Shown in pieces: positions 37,606 through 46,457 of a stretch of 64,000 bases of DNA. Location: the NCBI GenBank assembly GCA_024280945.1, contig JAMXLO010000133.1, positions 1 through 64,000 on the forward strand, read 5' to 3'. The DNA is from Acetobacteraceae bacterium (GTDB lineage: Bacteria; Pseudomonadota; Alphaproteobacteria; Acetobacterales; Acetobacteraceae). The first letter of the stretch is position 1, and the number at the start of each line of letters is the position of its first letter. The position numbers and the translations under genes are program-made. The notes under the pieces were generated by a model. It was not told where the DNA came from. It worked only from the letters and a program-made list of their open reading frames with translations, and searched no databases.

Positions 37606-38757
37606 ATGAAGATCACCGAAGTCCGAGCCTATCCCATGTCCGTGCCATATGCTGAGCCGCGCTGGACGGCGCACGAACGCATGGAGCGCGATCAAGTCGT
37701 GTTGGTAGAGATGCGCACCGACCAAGGCTTGCTCGGCTTCGGTGAAATCGCCGGTGGACCGCAGAAGCTGATCTGCGAACTGCTGGCAACTTTCTCTGCA
37801 GTGATCGCGGGGATGGACCCGCTGGGACATGACGAAATATGGCAGAAGCTATTTTCGCTGACGTCGCCGCGACCGGGTGGCATCGGTGGATGGGACGGCC
37901 TGCCGGCGCCACTGCCTCGCAACCAGCGGCCGCAGATCATGGCGGCGATTGGCGGCATCGACATTGCGCTCTGGGATCTCAAAGGCAAGGCGCTCGGAAT
38001 TCCGGTATTCCGCTTGCTCGGCGGTACGCGTACTGCGGTGTTCACGTATGCGACCGGGGGCTATTACCGAGAGAACGAAAGACCCGAGGACTGCGCGGAG
38101 CAATACGCTCGCTTCGTCGCTGACGGCTATCATGCCGTGAAGCTGAAGACCGGCGCGCTGTCATTGGCCGACGAGGTCACGCGGGTGCGTGCGGTGCGCG
38201 AGGCAATCGGGCCCGGTGTCATGTTGATGCTGGATATGAATGCGCCATACGACGTTGGAGGCTGTATCCGGTTTGCCGAGGCCGTGGCGCCGTATGACAT
38301 CGTGTGGCTGGAGGAGCCGCTCCACTGGTATCTGCAGCCGGCGGATTATGTGCGGCTCGCGGCGGCGTCGCCCATCCCGCTGGCGCATGGCGAACGCGAA
38401 TGGCACCGATACACGGTGCGCGATTTCATTGACAGCGGCGCCATCCGTTATGTGCAGTTCGATTCCACGCGCGCAGCCGGCTTCACCGAATCGCTGCGCA
38501 TCGCTCACTACGCCGAGCAGAAGGGTGTGGTAATCGCCCCGCATTCGGCGCTGCACATCCACGCGCATCTAGCGTCGGCGTTTGGCGATGCGGCGTTCGG
38601 CGCAGAATCGATCGGCGATCCAGGCCGCCACCCCATCCACCACCACATCCATCGCGGCGGCGCGGCGGTAGAGGACGGCATGGCGCGGCTGACCGAAGCG
38701 CCCGGGTTCGGCATAGAGATCGACTGGCCGTGGGTGGAGAAGTATCGGTCCAGTTAG
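37606..38757 (+). CDS. Mandelate racemase/muconate lactonizing enzyme family protein
   Basis: A 383-residue enolase-superfamily enzyme. The N-terminal capping domain opens KITEVRAYPMSVPYAEPRW. The barrel has the catalytic Lys pair region HAVKLKTGALSLADEV, metal-ligand Asp in LMLDMNAPYDV, Glu in IVWLEEPLHWY, a further acidic ligand in AHGEREW, and VIAPHSALHIHAHLASA supplying the His. KxK at the second strand together with the late His is the mandelate racemase-like arrangement, used by sugar-acid dehydratases and racemases. Good ribosome site GAGGAGG. Substrate not assigned. Confidence 0.87.
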   Translation: MKITEVRAYPMSVPYAEPRWTAHERMERDQVVLVEMRTDQGLLGFGEIAGGPQKLICELLATFSAVIAGMDPLGHDEIWQKLFSLTSPRPGGIGGWDGLPAPLPRNQRPQIMAAIGGIDIALWDLKGKALGIPVFRLLGGTRTAVFTYATGGYYRENERPEDCAEQYARFVADGYHAVKLKTGALSLADEVTRVRAVREAIGPGVMLMLDMNAPYDVGGCIRFAEAVAPYDIVWLEEPLHWYLQPADYVRLAAASPIPLAHGEREWHRYTVRDFIDSGAIRYVQFDSTRAAGFTESLRIAHYAEQKGVVIAPHSALHIHAHLASAFGDAAFGAESIGDPGRHPIHHHIHRGGAAVEDGMARLTEAPGFGIEIDWPWVEKYRSS

Positions 38758-38966
38758 AGTCCGCCGCGACATCGCTCTCTGAGCATGAGCCGGTTCGATG
38801 CTCGGTGCAGAAAGATGCGGCCAGCCAGCGACAGCGTGAGAGCCGCGCAATAGTTCGCGCGACATGCGCTGATCGCGAGCATCCGGGCGACGGGACGCGC
38901 GGGGTCGCGGCTGGTGGACGCCGCTCCGAGCCGCGGCGCGATAAAATCCCGCGACCTGTGAACTGC

Positions 38967-39007
38967 GCATATAGCCAGCCGCCGCCTGGCTGGGCGAAGC
39001 TATATGC
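38967..39007 (+). promoter_or_regulatory. Long imperfect hairpin in the leader of the DUF4157 gene
   Basis: Outer arms GCATATAG (38967-38974) and CTATATGC (39000-39007) are perfect complements. Inner arms CCAGCC (38975-38980) and GGCTGG (38988-38993) continue the stem around a 7-base loop, with a 6-base bulge (GCGAAG) on the 3' side. The structure ends 10 bases before the ribosome site AAAGGA of the DUF4157 gene (ATG 39031). It could regulate translation or be a protein-binding palindrome. No T-run follows. Confidence 0.4.
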
Positions 39008-39030
39008 CTCGCCGGCCAAAGGACGCCGCC

Positions 39031-40422
39031 ATGTGTGCCTGGCATATCGCACGAGGTGAGACCGCTAGACCTGAGCCCGAGCGCTCGGGCTTCATTGGGC
39101 GCGCGGCGCGGCCGGCGGAGCGGCAGACCGACCGGCAGCATAATCCAGCCGTGTCGCGTTCCGCCGGGCGGCCACTCGATGCCGCGGCCCGCGGCTATTT
39201 CGAGCCGCGCTTCGGCCATGACTTCTCCCAGGTACGCGTGCACACCGACACCGTGGCCCACACGCTGGCAGCCTCGAACGACGCGCTGGCCTATGCGGCG
39301 GGACAGGATATCGGGTTCGCGAGCGGCCAGTATCGGCCGCATACGACGGAAGGGCGCTGGCTGATCGGCCATGAACTGGCCCATGTCGTGCAGCAGCGGG
39401 GCTCGACCGCCTCGAGCCGTGGCGCCGAGGGCGCGCTGGAGAAGGATGCCAACGCCGCGGCGACGGGGGCGGTGCTCGGCAGGCCCGTGCGGGTCGCAGC
39501 GGCATGCAATGTGCCGGCGGTGCAGTTCGCTCCGGTGTCGAACGGCGGCTTCGGCAAGGCGCTGGAGGAATACACCAACCTGCACAGCGTGGAGGACAAG
39601 GCGGTCGATCTGTTAAAGAAATCGCCAACCTTCATGGGCCTGATCGGCCAGCTCGATCCGAGGTATGTCTGGTTCCGCGACCCGGCTGTGCCGGGCCAGG
39701 AGTTCAACACGAGCGGCCAACTCACCAAGCCGCCGGCAGCCGCGGGCAAGCGGACGATGCTGATCACCCAGGGCGGCGGGTCGCGCTTCGAGGCGTACGG
39801 CTCGCCGGACAATCCGAACGGTTCCGACATGATCGTGATCGAGCCGTCCGACACGCCCGGCTTCATCCAGCGGATCGCCCATGAGGCAACTCACGCCGCC
39901 GCCTTTGTGGGCGCTGCTCGCCCGCAGCCGCAGTCGCTGGCAGACGAGATCAAGGCCGGCCTCAAGGACGAGATCGCCGCCCGCACATCGGAGGCGCAGG
40001 TCCTGAAGGAGGTCCCCAAGGCGATAGCGAAGGGGGCCGAACCGGTGGGGGCACGCACCGAGCGCGATGTCCAGCGCGACCTGAGCCCAGGATTCAACCT
40101 AACCTATCTCGAGCTGTTCTTCTTCGCCCGCGAACTGCGCGACGCCCAGGCGGCAGAAAAACTCGACGATGACGCCGCCAAGAAACTGCGCGACGAGATT
40201 GACCGGTTCCACGGCGCCTACTCGACCGGGCTCACCGAGCAGCATTGGGCACATTCGCGCTATGGCCGGGTCTGGTTCGATCGCGTCACCGCGCAGCGCG
40301 AGTGGCAGGACTTCATGCAGCGCAACTCGCCACATGACCCCGGCTTCCTGTCAAAGAAGGAGACGATGCTGCAGAACCACGCCAAGTGGTTCTTCTATGG
40401 CAAGGTGGCATACTTGGCGTGA
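39031..40422 (+). CDS. DUF4157 (eCIS-core) metalloprotease-like protein, candidate cargo
   Basis: A 463-residue protein. The N-terminal third is a DUF4157/eCIS_core domain: LDAAARGYFEPRFGHDFSQV, VRVHTDTVAHTLAAS, FASGQYRP and the zincin motif in LIGHELAHVVQQRG (His114-His118). This domain is strongly associated with extracellular contractile injection system loci. The remaining 300 residues form a separate unit with a second zincin motif IAHEATHAAAF (284-288) and acidic residues downstream (LADEIKAGLKDEI), suggesting a protease effector domain. ATG 39031 is chosen for AAAGGA 7 bases upstream over ATG 39004, which lies inside the hairpin. Role as eCIS cargo is inference from family and location. 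Confidence 0.85.
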   Translation: MCAWHIARGETARPEPERSGFIGRAARPAERQTDRQHNPAVSRSAGRPLDAAARGYFEPRFGHDFSQVRVHTDTVAHTLAASNDALAYAAGQDIGFASGQYRPHTTEGRWLIGHELAHVVQQRGSTASSRGAEGALEKDANAAATGAVLGRPVRVAAACNVPAVQFAPVSNGGFGKALEEYTNLHSVEDKAVDLLKKSPTFMGLIGQLDPRYVWFRDPAVPGQEFNTSGQLTKPPAAAGKRTMLITQGGGSRFEAYGSPDNPNGSDMIVIEPSDTPGFIQRIAHEATHAAAFVGAARPQPQSLADEIKAGLKDEIAARTSEAQVLKEVPKAIAKGAEPVGARTERDVQRDLSPGFNLTYLELFFFARELRDAQAAEKLDDDAAKKLRDEIDRFHGAYSTGLTEQHWAHSRYGRVWFDRVTAQREWQDFMQRNSPHDPGFLSKKETMLQNHAKWFFYGKVAYLA

Positions 40423-40652
40423 CCGCGCGCCGCGCCGCCGCCCGCCGCTGACGCCGCGCTCGCCGGGCGTGCGCAAACGCCAACACTCGCTTGGAAGCCT
40501 TCGTTTGCGACTGGAGGTCCAATTTTGGCCTGGAGTAGCGGAAAGATCTTGCCAAAGGGCTGCAGGAACTGGCCGGTCCCGGCAAACTCGTCGTCGATCT
40601 ACGCTAGGCGAATCTTCCCCACTCTTTCGTGGAGCAGGACGGAGCGAACAGA

Positions 40653-42842
40653 ATGAGTGAGCAAAAGGCGTCGCAGGATCTGGGCACACCTTCTCGCCTG
40701 CCGACAGGTGCCGGCCGCGCCGATAGTGCGCTGCACCGATTGATGCTTGCTGGCAAGCCATTCTACGTGCTGCGCCAACGCGGTCGGTTCGCCGACATAG
40801 CGTATGACCACGGCCGCTTGCTCGCACATGAGATCGAACAAGGGGTCTTTCCCGAGATCCTCTCGGCGATCGCCCGTGGCACCGACCTTGGCAGTCCCGT
40901 AAGGACGGGTGTCGCCACTGCGCTTTTCCGCGGCCTCAGCAATCGCATTGTTGAGAGCATCAGCGGCGAGTTCCGCGATGCGATTGGTGCGGTGGCCGAT
41001 GGTTATCATGATGCATTGCCGGCCGCGCAGTTCTCTCGTCAGCAGGTTGTTGACGCCATTGTCGCTATCGAACTCGACAACCTTGCCGACGGCATACAAC
41101 ATCGGCTGGCGCTACCATCGGCGTCTGCGCGCGTCGCAGCGATCACTGAAGTGATTGACTTGTGCATGCCCCACGCGGATCCGGAAGTGCGCGCGTTGCT
41201 CGCCGGCCCGTCCGATGCTGCCAGTCGCTACCTGTTCGATGCGAGTGTAAGCCTTGCCCACCAGAATCACCGTACTGGCATAGCTTGTACTGGCTTCAGC
41301 CTCCCTGGTAGCCGGACGGCAGACGGACGCCATCTGCATGCCCGGAACCTCGACGCCGACCTGTACAACTGGAATGTCGCCAGCACGCTGCTTCTGGTCG
41401 ACGAAACTGACGGTCACCCCAGCTGGCATCGCTACATCGCCTTCGGCACCGCGGGCCTGATCTATTCGGGAGGTATCAGCGGCCTGAATGACGCAGGTAT
41501 TGGTGTTTCGTTGCACCAGCTCTCCACGACTCGGTATCGGATACACTTCGCTCCGGGCGAGGCCGATATTGCACCATTCGTGCAACAGCGGGTCCTGCGC
41601 GAGGCCAGTTCGTTAGAGGAAGCTGTCGAGATCATCCTTACCAGCCGGCCGTTCTCGGCTTGGACAATTTTCTGTTCGGATGCCGCTGCTGGTAGGACGC
41701 GGCGAATCGAGTTCAACGGCGAGAAGATCAGAGTAGGCCCGGTGGTCGATGGCCCGGTCGGTCAGACCAATCACTTCCTGCATCCCGACATGGTTGAGCA
41801 TCTGTTCGACGACAGCGATGCGCATTTCACGCCCACCTTTGGCAAATGGCTGGAGACGCGCAGCCGGCTCGCCATGGTCGAACAAGCGCTGGCAGATGGC
41901 GCCGCGCGCGATACCGATAGCGCAATTGACTTACTGGCGTCGGGACGTGATGGCCAACTGATTGAAGCAGCCCAACGGCGCAATCTCGATCTTGAGGTCA
42001 GTGGAATCGAACGTTCATTCGGTCGAGTGCCCCGCAAAGCGTATGGCCAACTCGGGAGCATCGTTCGCGGCGACCCGGCAAGACGGCCGGGGCACGACGA
42101 GGCCTGGATGACGATCGGCGATCGGTTGCCGGCCTGCCAGAGCAATTACGCCGGCTGGCATATTGACTGGGAGGGCTTCATGTTGACGCCGGTCGCCGAA
42201 CGTCCGTTGCGCCGCACGCGCCAGTTCGAAAGCACTGGACGCACGAATTGGGAGAACTCGTTCGAGACCTACCGAGCAGCGCGTGTGGCCTTCGCGCGAC
42301 CGCGGGACGCCACGGGCGCGCTGCTGAGCAAAGCTCCGGACGTCGCTCAGCAACTCCAGGATACAACGCGGGCGGAGGCGCTGCTGAGCGAGGCGATCGA
42401 CCAGGCGGTCGCAGACCGCATCGTGGAGGTGCCCTATTACTTTATGCGCGCACGCATTCGCCACCAGCTCGGACGCTACGAGGCAGCCCGCGAGGACTGG
42501 AACGTGCTGCGTGCCATCAACGGCGACTCCACCCTCTCTGAGGCGCTCCCGGTCGGAACGCCACGTGTGCGTCCCTTGCTTCATGAGTACGAAGCTGCTC
42601 TCACCCTGGCGCTGTCTGTCGCGACCGATGATCGGCTGAGAGGCAATTGGCAATGGGAGGGGCGTTCAGCCAGGCTGCAGCAGGCGGAGGTGCTACTGAC
42701 CGGGCTGCGCCAACGTCTGTTCGGCGACAACCAGGCCGCGCATCGGGATCTGATCGTTTGGCTGGGACGTATCAGCAAGATGTCGACGCATGACAGCGCT
42801 GAGGTTGAACTACCGGAGCCAAACTTCGTGACGGTCGAATAA
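40653..42842 (+). CDS. C45/acyl-transferase-like Ntn-hydrolase protein
   Basis: A 729-residue protein. Residues about 35-150 look like the helical N-terminal region of acyl-CoA:6-aminopenicillanate acyltransferase (C45) relatives (LRQRGRFADIAYDHGRLLA). The putative self-processing site is TGIACTGFSLPG with Cys at about 212, followed by the typical GRHLHARNLDAD. A beta-rich Ntn core continues to about residue 480, and a helical, TPR-like tail follows. The substrate may be an amide or acyl chain. ATG 40653 with GGAG upstream is preferred to GTG 40629. It sits between two probable eCIS cargo genes; its link to them is only positional. Confidence 0.6.
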   Translation: MSEQKASQDLGTPSRLPTGAGRADSALHRLMLAGKPFYVLRQRGRFADIAYDHGRLLAHEIEQGVFPEILSAIARGTDLGSPVRTGVATALFRGLSNRIVESISGEFRDAIGAVADGYHDALPAAQFSRQQVVDAIVAIELDNLADGIQHRLALPSASARVAAITEVIDLCMPHADPEVRALLAGPSDAASRYLFDASVSLAHQNHRTGIACTGFSLPGSRTADGRHLHARNLDADLYNWNVASTLLLVDETDGHPSWHRYIAFGTAGLIYSGGISGLNDAGIGVSLHQLSTTRYRIHFAPGEADIAPFVQQRVLREASSLEEAVEIILTSRPFSAWTIFCSDAAAGRTRRIEFNGEKIRVGPVVDGPVGQTNHFLHPDMVEHLFDDSDAHFTPTFGKWLETRSRLAMVEQALADGAARDTDSAIDLLASGRDGQLIEAAQRRNLDLEVSGIERSFGRVPRKAYGQLGSIVRGDPARRPGHDEAWMTIGDRLPACQSNYAGWHIDWEGFMLTPVAERPLRRTRQFESTGRTNWENSFETYRAARVAFARPRDATGALLSKAPDVAQQLQDTTRAEALLSEAIDQAVADRIVEVPYYFMRARIRHQLGRYEAAREDWNVLRAINGDSTLSEALPVGTPRVRPLLHEYEAALTLALSVATDDRLRGNWQWEGRSARLQQAEVLLTGLRQRLFGDNQAAHRDLIVWLGRISKMSTHDSAEVELPEPNFVTVE

Positions 42843-43411
42843 AGGCAAGCGGCTGCCGCGCGACGACGCTCAAGCTGCGCAATCGGATCGCAGACGATGT
42901 GCTGCGAGATGCGCAATGCCGTCCCAATGTCAACACACTCGTCGTTAGCTTCGCGCCGCACGGCCGCTGCGGCGCCGATAGCCAGAGCTGCAACCCAAGA
43001 GTTTGGCAAACTGGGAGGTAATTGGGTCGGCGGCTGACGCCTGCTCCAGACGGCTCGTCAGTTTGCTGCGTATCTCGCGGAGCTATCTCGCCTGCCTGCC
43101 ATAAGAGGGGCGCACTGCAAATGGCGAGGCCTTCGCGGCTGATCCGCAATGTATTGCTATGAACTCTTAGGCAATGGTGTGGCATAGTTCACAACCTCTT
43201 CACGGTTTGCGTGAGAGAGTGGCGTTTGGCAAAGCAAGAAGTGACAAACACTTTCACGCGGCAGCGGAGGAATCAGCACATGTCGTGTTCTTGATAACGG
43301 CTAAAGCGTGCGAACCATCGACCGAAGCTCGATCAGCTCATCAGAGATGCATTTGATCCACATCAATAAGCACCGTCAACGGTTGTGACGTCGTAATTTT
43401 CGGGAAACACA
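42843..43411. other. Intergenic region (569 bp) before the DUF2235 gene
   Basis: No convincing coding frame on either strand; several 60-140 codon frames exist but lack ribosome sites and family resemblance. The right-hand part (43150-43410) is visibly more A/T-rich than the flanks and probably carries the promoter of the DUF2235 gene. No transposase remnant was recognised. Confidence 0.4.
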
Positions 43412-44569
43412 ATGCCAAAGAAGATCATATTCTGCGCCGACGGCACCTGGAATGGCCCCGGAGGCGACAGCATGTCGGACAAGGCGACCAACGTCTTCCG
43501 GCTGTTCGCCAACCTCGATGGCGAAGATGATATCAGCAGTGCGCTGCTGGCAAACGAGCAGGAGAAGAACCTGACACTTGATGGCGTGACCACGCAATGC
43601 GCGAAATATCTGCATGGCGTCGGGGACTCACGCAATATTCTGGTACGTTTGTTGGGAGGCACTGTCGGTGCAGGCCTAATTGAACGGATTGTCCGTGGCT
43701 TCACCTATATCTCTCGGAACTACCGACATGGCGATCAGATTTTCATCGTTGGTTTCAGCCGCGGGGCTTATACGGCACGCGCGTTGGCAGGGATGATTGC
43801 CGCAAAGGGGCTGCTTGATGCGACGGCACACAATCTGGATGACAGGGAATTCGCGTATCGGCTGGCCATGTCGGTCTGGTACAACTATCGCGAGGCAGCT
43901 TCGAGCCACGACCCGGATCTGCTCGACCGGGTTATGAACGCGCTATCGAAGTTGCCAAAATTATTCATGCCGCATCATAGCGCGAAGCTGGTCGATGTGG
44001 AGATCGAAGCCGTGGCGGTCTGGGACACCGTCGGGGCACTTGGCATCCCGGAGTTCACAGTAAAACTGGAGCGCGTCGATACTTTCCAGTTCGCCGATAC
44101 CAAGCTAAGCCGCAAGGTACACCATGGACTGCACGCTATCGCGTCAGACGAACAGCGCGCGGATTTCACCCCGACATTGTGGGATCGCGATGATCGCATT
44201 GTCCAGGTGCTGTTCCCGGGCTCGCACTCGGATGTCGGCGGTGGCTACAGTACCGATGCAGGGCAAAGCGGGCTGTCGGACTGCGCCCTGGTGTGGATGA
44301 CAGCAGAACTCGCCAAGCTCGGCGTGCAATTCAGACGAGCACCCAAATACGTGGTCCAGCCGCTGGCGAGCGGGCCAGTGCACGAGCCGTGGCTTGGTGC
44401 GCCATGGAATATCCTGCCGTCCCACGCAAGAGCCTTTCCAGTTGGCCTATGCCTTTCCCAGTGTTTGATCACCCGCTGTGGTGCAGCGCTCGACCCCCGC
44501 TATGCGCCGACAAATCTGGCGGATTATCTGGTCGCGGGCCGGGCTACCGCGGGCGTCGTTGTCCTATGA
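43412..44569 (+). CDS. DUF2235 (Tle1-like) alpha/beta-hydrolase, predicted phospholipase effector
   Basis: A 385-residue alpha/beta hydrolase of the DUF2235 family. It opens KKIIFCADGTWNG. The nucleophile elbow is IVGFSRGAYTARALAGMI (GxSxG, Ser116). Catalytic acid and His candidates are Asp205 (VWDTVGALG), His241 (HAIASDE) and Asp274 (PGSHSDVGGGY). Family members include Tle1 phospholipase A2 effectors of type VI secretion and housekeeping enzymes. No signal peptide, which suits delivery by an injection machine. Codons and base composition look less GC-rich than the core genes. Adjacent to a PAAR-like gene, which supports an effector role without proving it. Confidence 0.85.
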   Translation: MPKKIIFCADGTWNGPGGDSMSDKATNVFRLFANLDGEDDISSALLANEQEKNLTLDGVTTQCAKYLHGVGDSRNILVRLLGGTVGAGLIERIVRGFTYISRNYRHGDQIFIVGFSRGAYTARALAGMIAAKGLLDATAHNLDDREFAYRLAMSVWYNYREAASSHDPDLLDRVMNALSKLPKLFMPHHSAKLVDVEIEAVAVWDTVGALGIPEFTVKLERVDTFQFADTKLSRKVHHGLHAIASDEQRADFTPTLWDRDDRIVQVLFPGSHSDVGGGYSTDAGQSGLSDCALVWMTAELAKLGVQFRRAPKYVVQPLASGPVHEPWLGAPWNILPSHARAFPVGLCLSQCLITRCGAALDPRYAPTNLADYLVAGRATAGVVVL

Positions 44570-44620
44570 ACTCTGGGCTGTAGTGCACTGGTGAACCAGG
44601 GGGCAGGTTCCGCACCGTAG

Positions 44621-45016
44621 TTACGGAATCTGCTCCGTCGTCTGTCCCGGCGAAGTGACCGTGACAACTCCCAACCAAGTGCACATACATTTCGATGAGT
44701 TGTCCAGCGCCGGTTGGTTTGCGATCAGCACGGTCGGTGCGCCGGGGGCCCATGGCGATGCCGTTGCCGGCACGCACGGCTGTGGGGTCAGCACACCCAA
44801 CGCCGCAGCGGTGGCCGCCGCCACCTGTGGGTTGGTCGGCGCACTGCACATGCCGAATGACATGATGTTGGTGTTAGGAATGTGGTCCATCACGTTGGCG
44901 GCCGGTTGATTGGAAGATAGAGTCCTGTTGGCTGGCAAAACCACAAATGTGGATGGAGCGGCACCAAACGAGCACTGGAGCTGCGCGCCATGAGTAACTT
45001 GTATCGCCATCCTCAC
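44621..45016 (-). CDS. DUF4280 PAAR-like tip protein
   Basis: A 131-residue protein of the DUF4280 PAAR-like family: GAQLQCSFGAAPSTFVVLP, then NTNIMSFGMCSAPTNPQVA, LTPQPCVPATASPWAPGAP and a final SKCMCTWLGVVTVTSPGQ. PAAR-like proteins cap the VgrG-type spike of contractile systems and carry or bind effectors. Conserved Cys residues may hold a metal at the tip. It is encoded on the opposite strand to the structural operon, at the end of the effector cluster, and would correspond functionally to Afp10. Either Met1 or Met3 could be the start. The 285 bases before the next gene (45017-45301) hold nothing recognisable. Confidence 0.85.
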   Translation of the reverse strand: MRMAIQVTHGAQLQCSFGAAPSTFVVLPANRTLSSNQPAANVMDHIPNTNIMSFGMCSAPTNPQVAAATAAALGVLTPQPCVPATASPWAPGAPTVLIANQPALDNSSKCMCTWLGVVTVTSPGQTTEQIP

Positions 45017-45301
45017 ACTCCAGTTCCAGCTTCACTACACCGACAATTCGGCCAAGTGTCGACAGCGCACGGTTAAACCCCCCGAGACGCCCAGAATGCT
45101 TGGCTGGCTCCTTCTGCGCACTCGAAATCATCATCGCCGCTTCCGCCGACGAAGCGCGCCAGCGACCTCCAAATCGCCGCTATTGCCGAGAAACATCGCA
45201 TCAGGCTCGCCACACCCAGGGATATCGATGGGCGGGCGGTTGGGGCGCGGAGCCAGGCGAATTCCCTTCCGCAACAAAACGGACGTGCCGCTTTTCCATT
45301 C

Positions 45302-45856
45302 TCAACGCAAAGGCCGCTCACCCAAGACCCAGCAGACAAGAGACCATCGCTCACCACGGGTCACCGGCCTGGCCCGATGCTGCATAAAGCTGCAGAAGCA
45401 GGCGATGTCACCCTGCTGCATGGTCAGCCTGTTTTCCATGCAGTCGCCATTGAATACCTCCAGTCCGCCCCCCTCGTGCGAGGCGGGATCAGACAATTCC
45501 ACCACCATGCTGATCTTTCGCAGCGACATCTCGCGCGGACCGATATCGACGTGCCAGCCATATTGCTGGCCGGCTCTATACTGAGTCAGTTGCGCCGAAT
45601 CTATCCACGGCTTCACATCGAAGCCGTAGCCGGCATTGTAATCGCGCAGCGCTTCGCCAAGACGTTCGAATACCCATCTGGTGTTATCATCATGATAGAG
45701 CCAATGAATATATGAGTCGCGCAGCTGCTCGCCGTCCGCACGGTCAAATCGACTGATATTTGCAGGCAGCTGTGTATGATAGTCTATTATGGCTAGACAT
45801 TCGGCCGACGTGAAGCGGTTCGGCAGCACTTGGCTATAGCTGAAATTCTGCCACAT
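45302..45856 (-). CDS. 2-oxoglutarate/Fe(II)-dependent oxygenase (prolyl hydroxylase-like)
   Basis: A 184-residue double-stranded beta-helix oxygenase. Iron ligands are His102 and Asp104 (YGWHVDIG) and His160 (FMQHRARPV); Arg170 (GERWSLVCW) binds 2-oxoglutarate. The layout matches the PKHD/prolyl 4-hydroxylase group that hydroxylates proteins or small substrates. It lies between the amidase/immunity-like pair and the PAAR-like gene on the same strand, an unusual partner for an injection system. It might modify the tip, the Pro-rich structural proteins or an effector. That is speculation from position. Confidence 0.85.
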   Translation of the reverse strand: MWQNFSYSQVLPNRFTSAECLAIIDYHTQLPANISRFDRADGEQLRDSYIHWLYHDDNTRWVFERLGEALRDYNAGYGFDVKPWIDSAQLTQYRAGQQYGWHVDIGPREMSLRKISMVVELSDPASHEGGGLEVFNGDCMENRLTMQQGDIACFCSFMQHRARPVTRGERWSLVCWVLGERPLR

Positions 45857-45884
45857 CCCTGATCTCCCACCCCGGAGCGGAACG

Positions 45885-46457
45885 CTAAGGCAACGTCGAC
45901 GTTTCGATTGCGTCGCGCAGTGGCTTAAGCTGCGCGTGCTCGGGATAGACCCCCTGCTGACGCAGTTCCGTTACGAACCGTTCACGTGATCCAAATGCGC
46001 TGGAAAGACGGTACACCGCATTGGCGGCCAGCCCATCAATGACTGCCTTCGTGAGTGGAATGCTCGCTGCTGTCGGGTACATAAGCGCCTCCCGCGGCGG
46101 GTCGATCACGGTGCAATCATGCTCGTTCACACGAACAAGCTCACCCTGCCAATCCTGGATCCATGGACCGGCAGCGCTGCCGTGCAGCGTGCGCGCCAAG
46201 CCACCAAGGATCAAATATTCACCGTCCGATGCACTTGTGGCAGCAAAGACCCAGGACCGTTGCTCCGATCCGGCGCCGCCAATACCGCATCGGGAGATCA
46301 GTCCTGGATCAGTGCGCTCGAGCACTCCCATGTCTGGATTGAGCGACAGGCCGAACAGGGGATCTCTAATCGTCGAAGTCGGGCCAGAAGCAACTGCGAT
46401 ACTCGCCCACAGACTAAAGAGCCCAGCGATACAGCACGAAAGAAGGCCTCTCGGCAC
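45885..46457 (-). CDS. Secreted protein, candidate immunity to the amidase-like effector
   Basis: About 190 residues, family not recognised. From GTG 46457 the protein opens with a signal peptide (LLSCCIAGLFSLWASIAVAS, likely cut after AVA). The mature part has two widely spaced Cys and ends in a helical region. The gene overlaps the amidase-like gene by 44 bases; an alternative in-frame start at 46523 would lengthen the overlap and bury the signal sequence. A periplasmic protein encoded directly behind a peptidoglycan hydrolase effector is the usual arrangement of type VI amidase immunity (Tai) proteins, which is the basis for the suggestion. Confidence 0.5.
   Translation of the reverse strand: MPRGLLSCCIAGLFSLWASIAVASGPTSTIRDPLFGLSLNPDMGVLERTDPGLISRCGIGGAGSEQRSWVFAATSASDGEYLILGGLARTLHGSAAGPWIQDWQGELVRVNEHDCTVIDPPREALMYPTAASIPLTKAVIDGLAANAVYRLSSAFGSRERFVTELRQQGVYPEHAQLKPLRDAIETSTLP

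Noticed and set aside
42772-43185. Minus frames in the 42.8-43.4 kb gap
   Set aside because: Composition is random-like and they extend antisense into the Ntn-hydrolase gene; no start signal or family match.
45073-45357. 94-codon minus frame between the PAAR-like and oxygenase genes
   Set aside because: Overlaps the end of the oxygenase gene, has no ribosome site and no recognisable domain.
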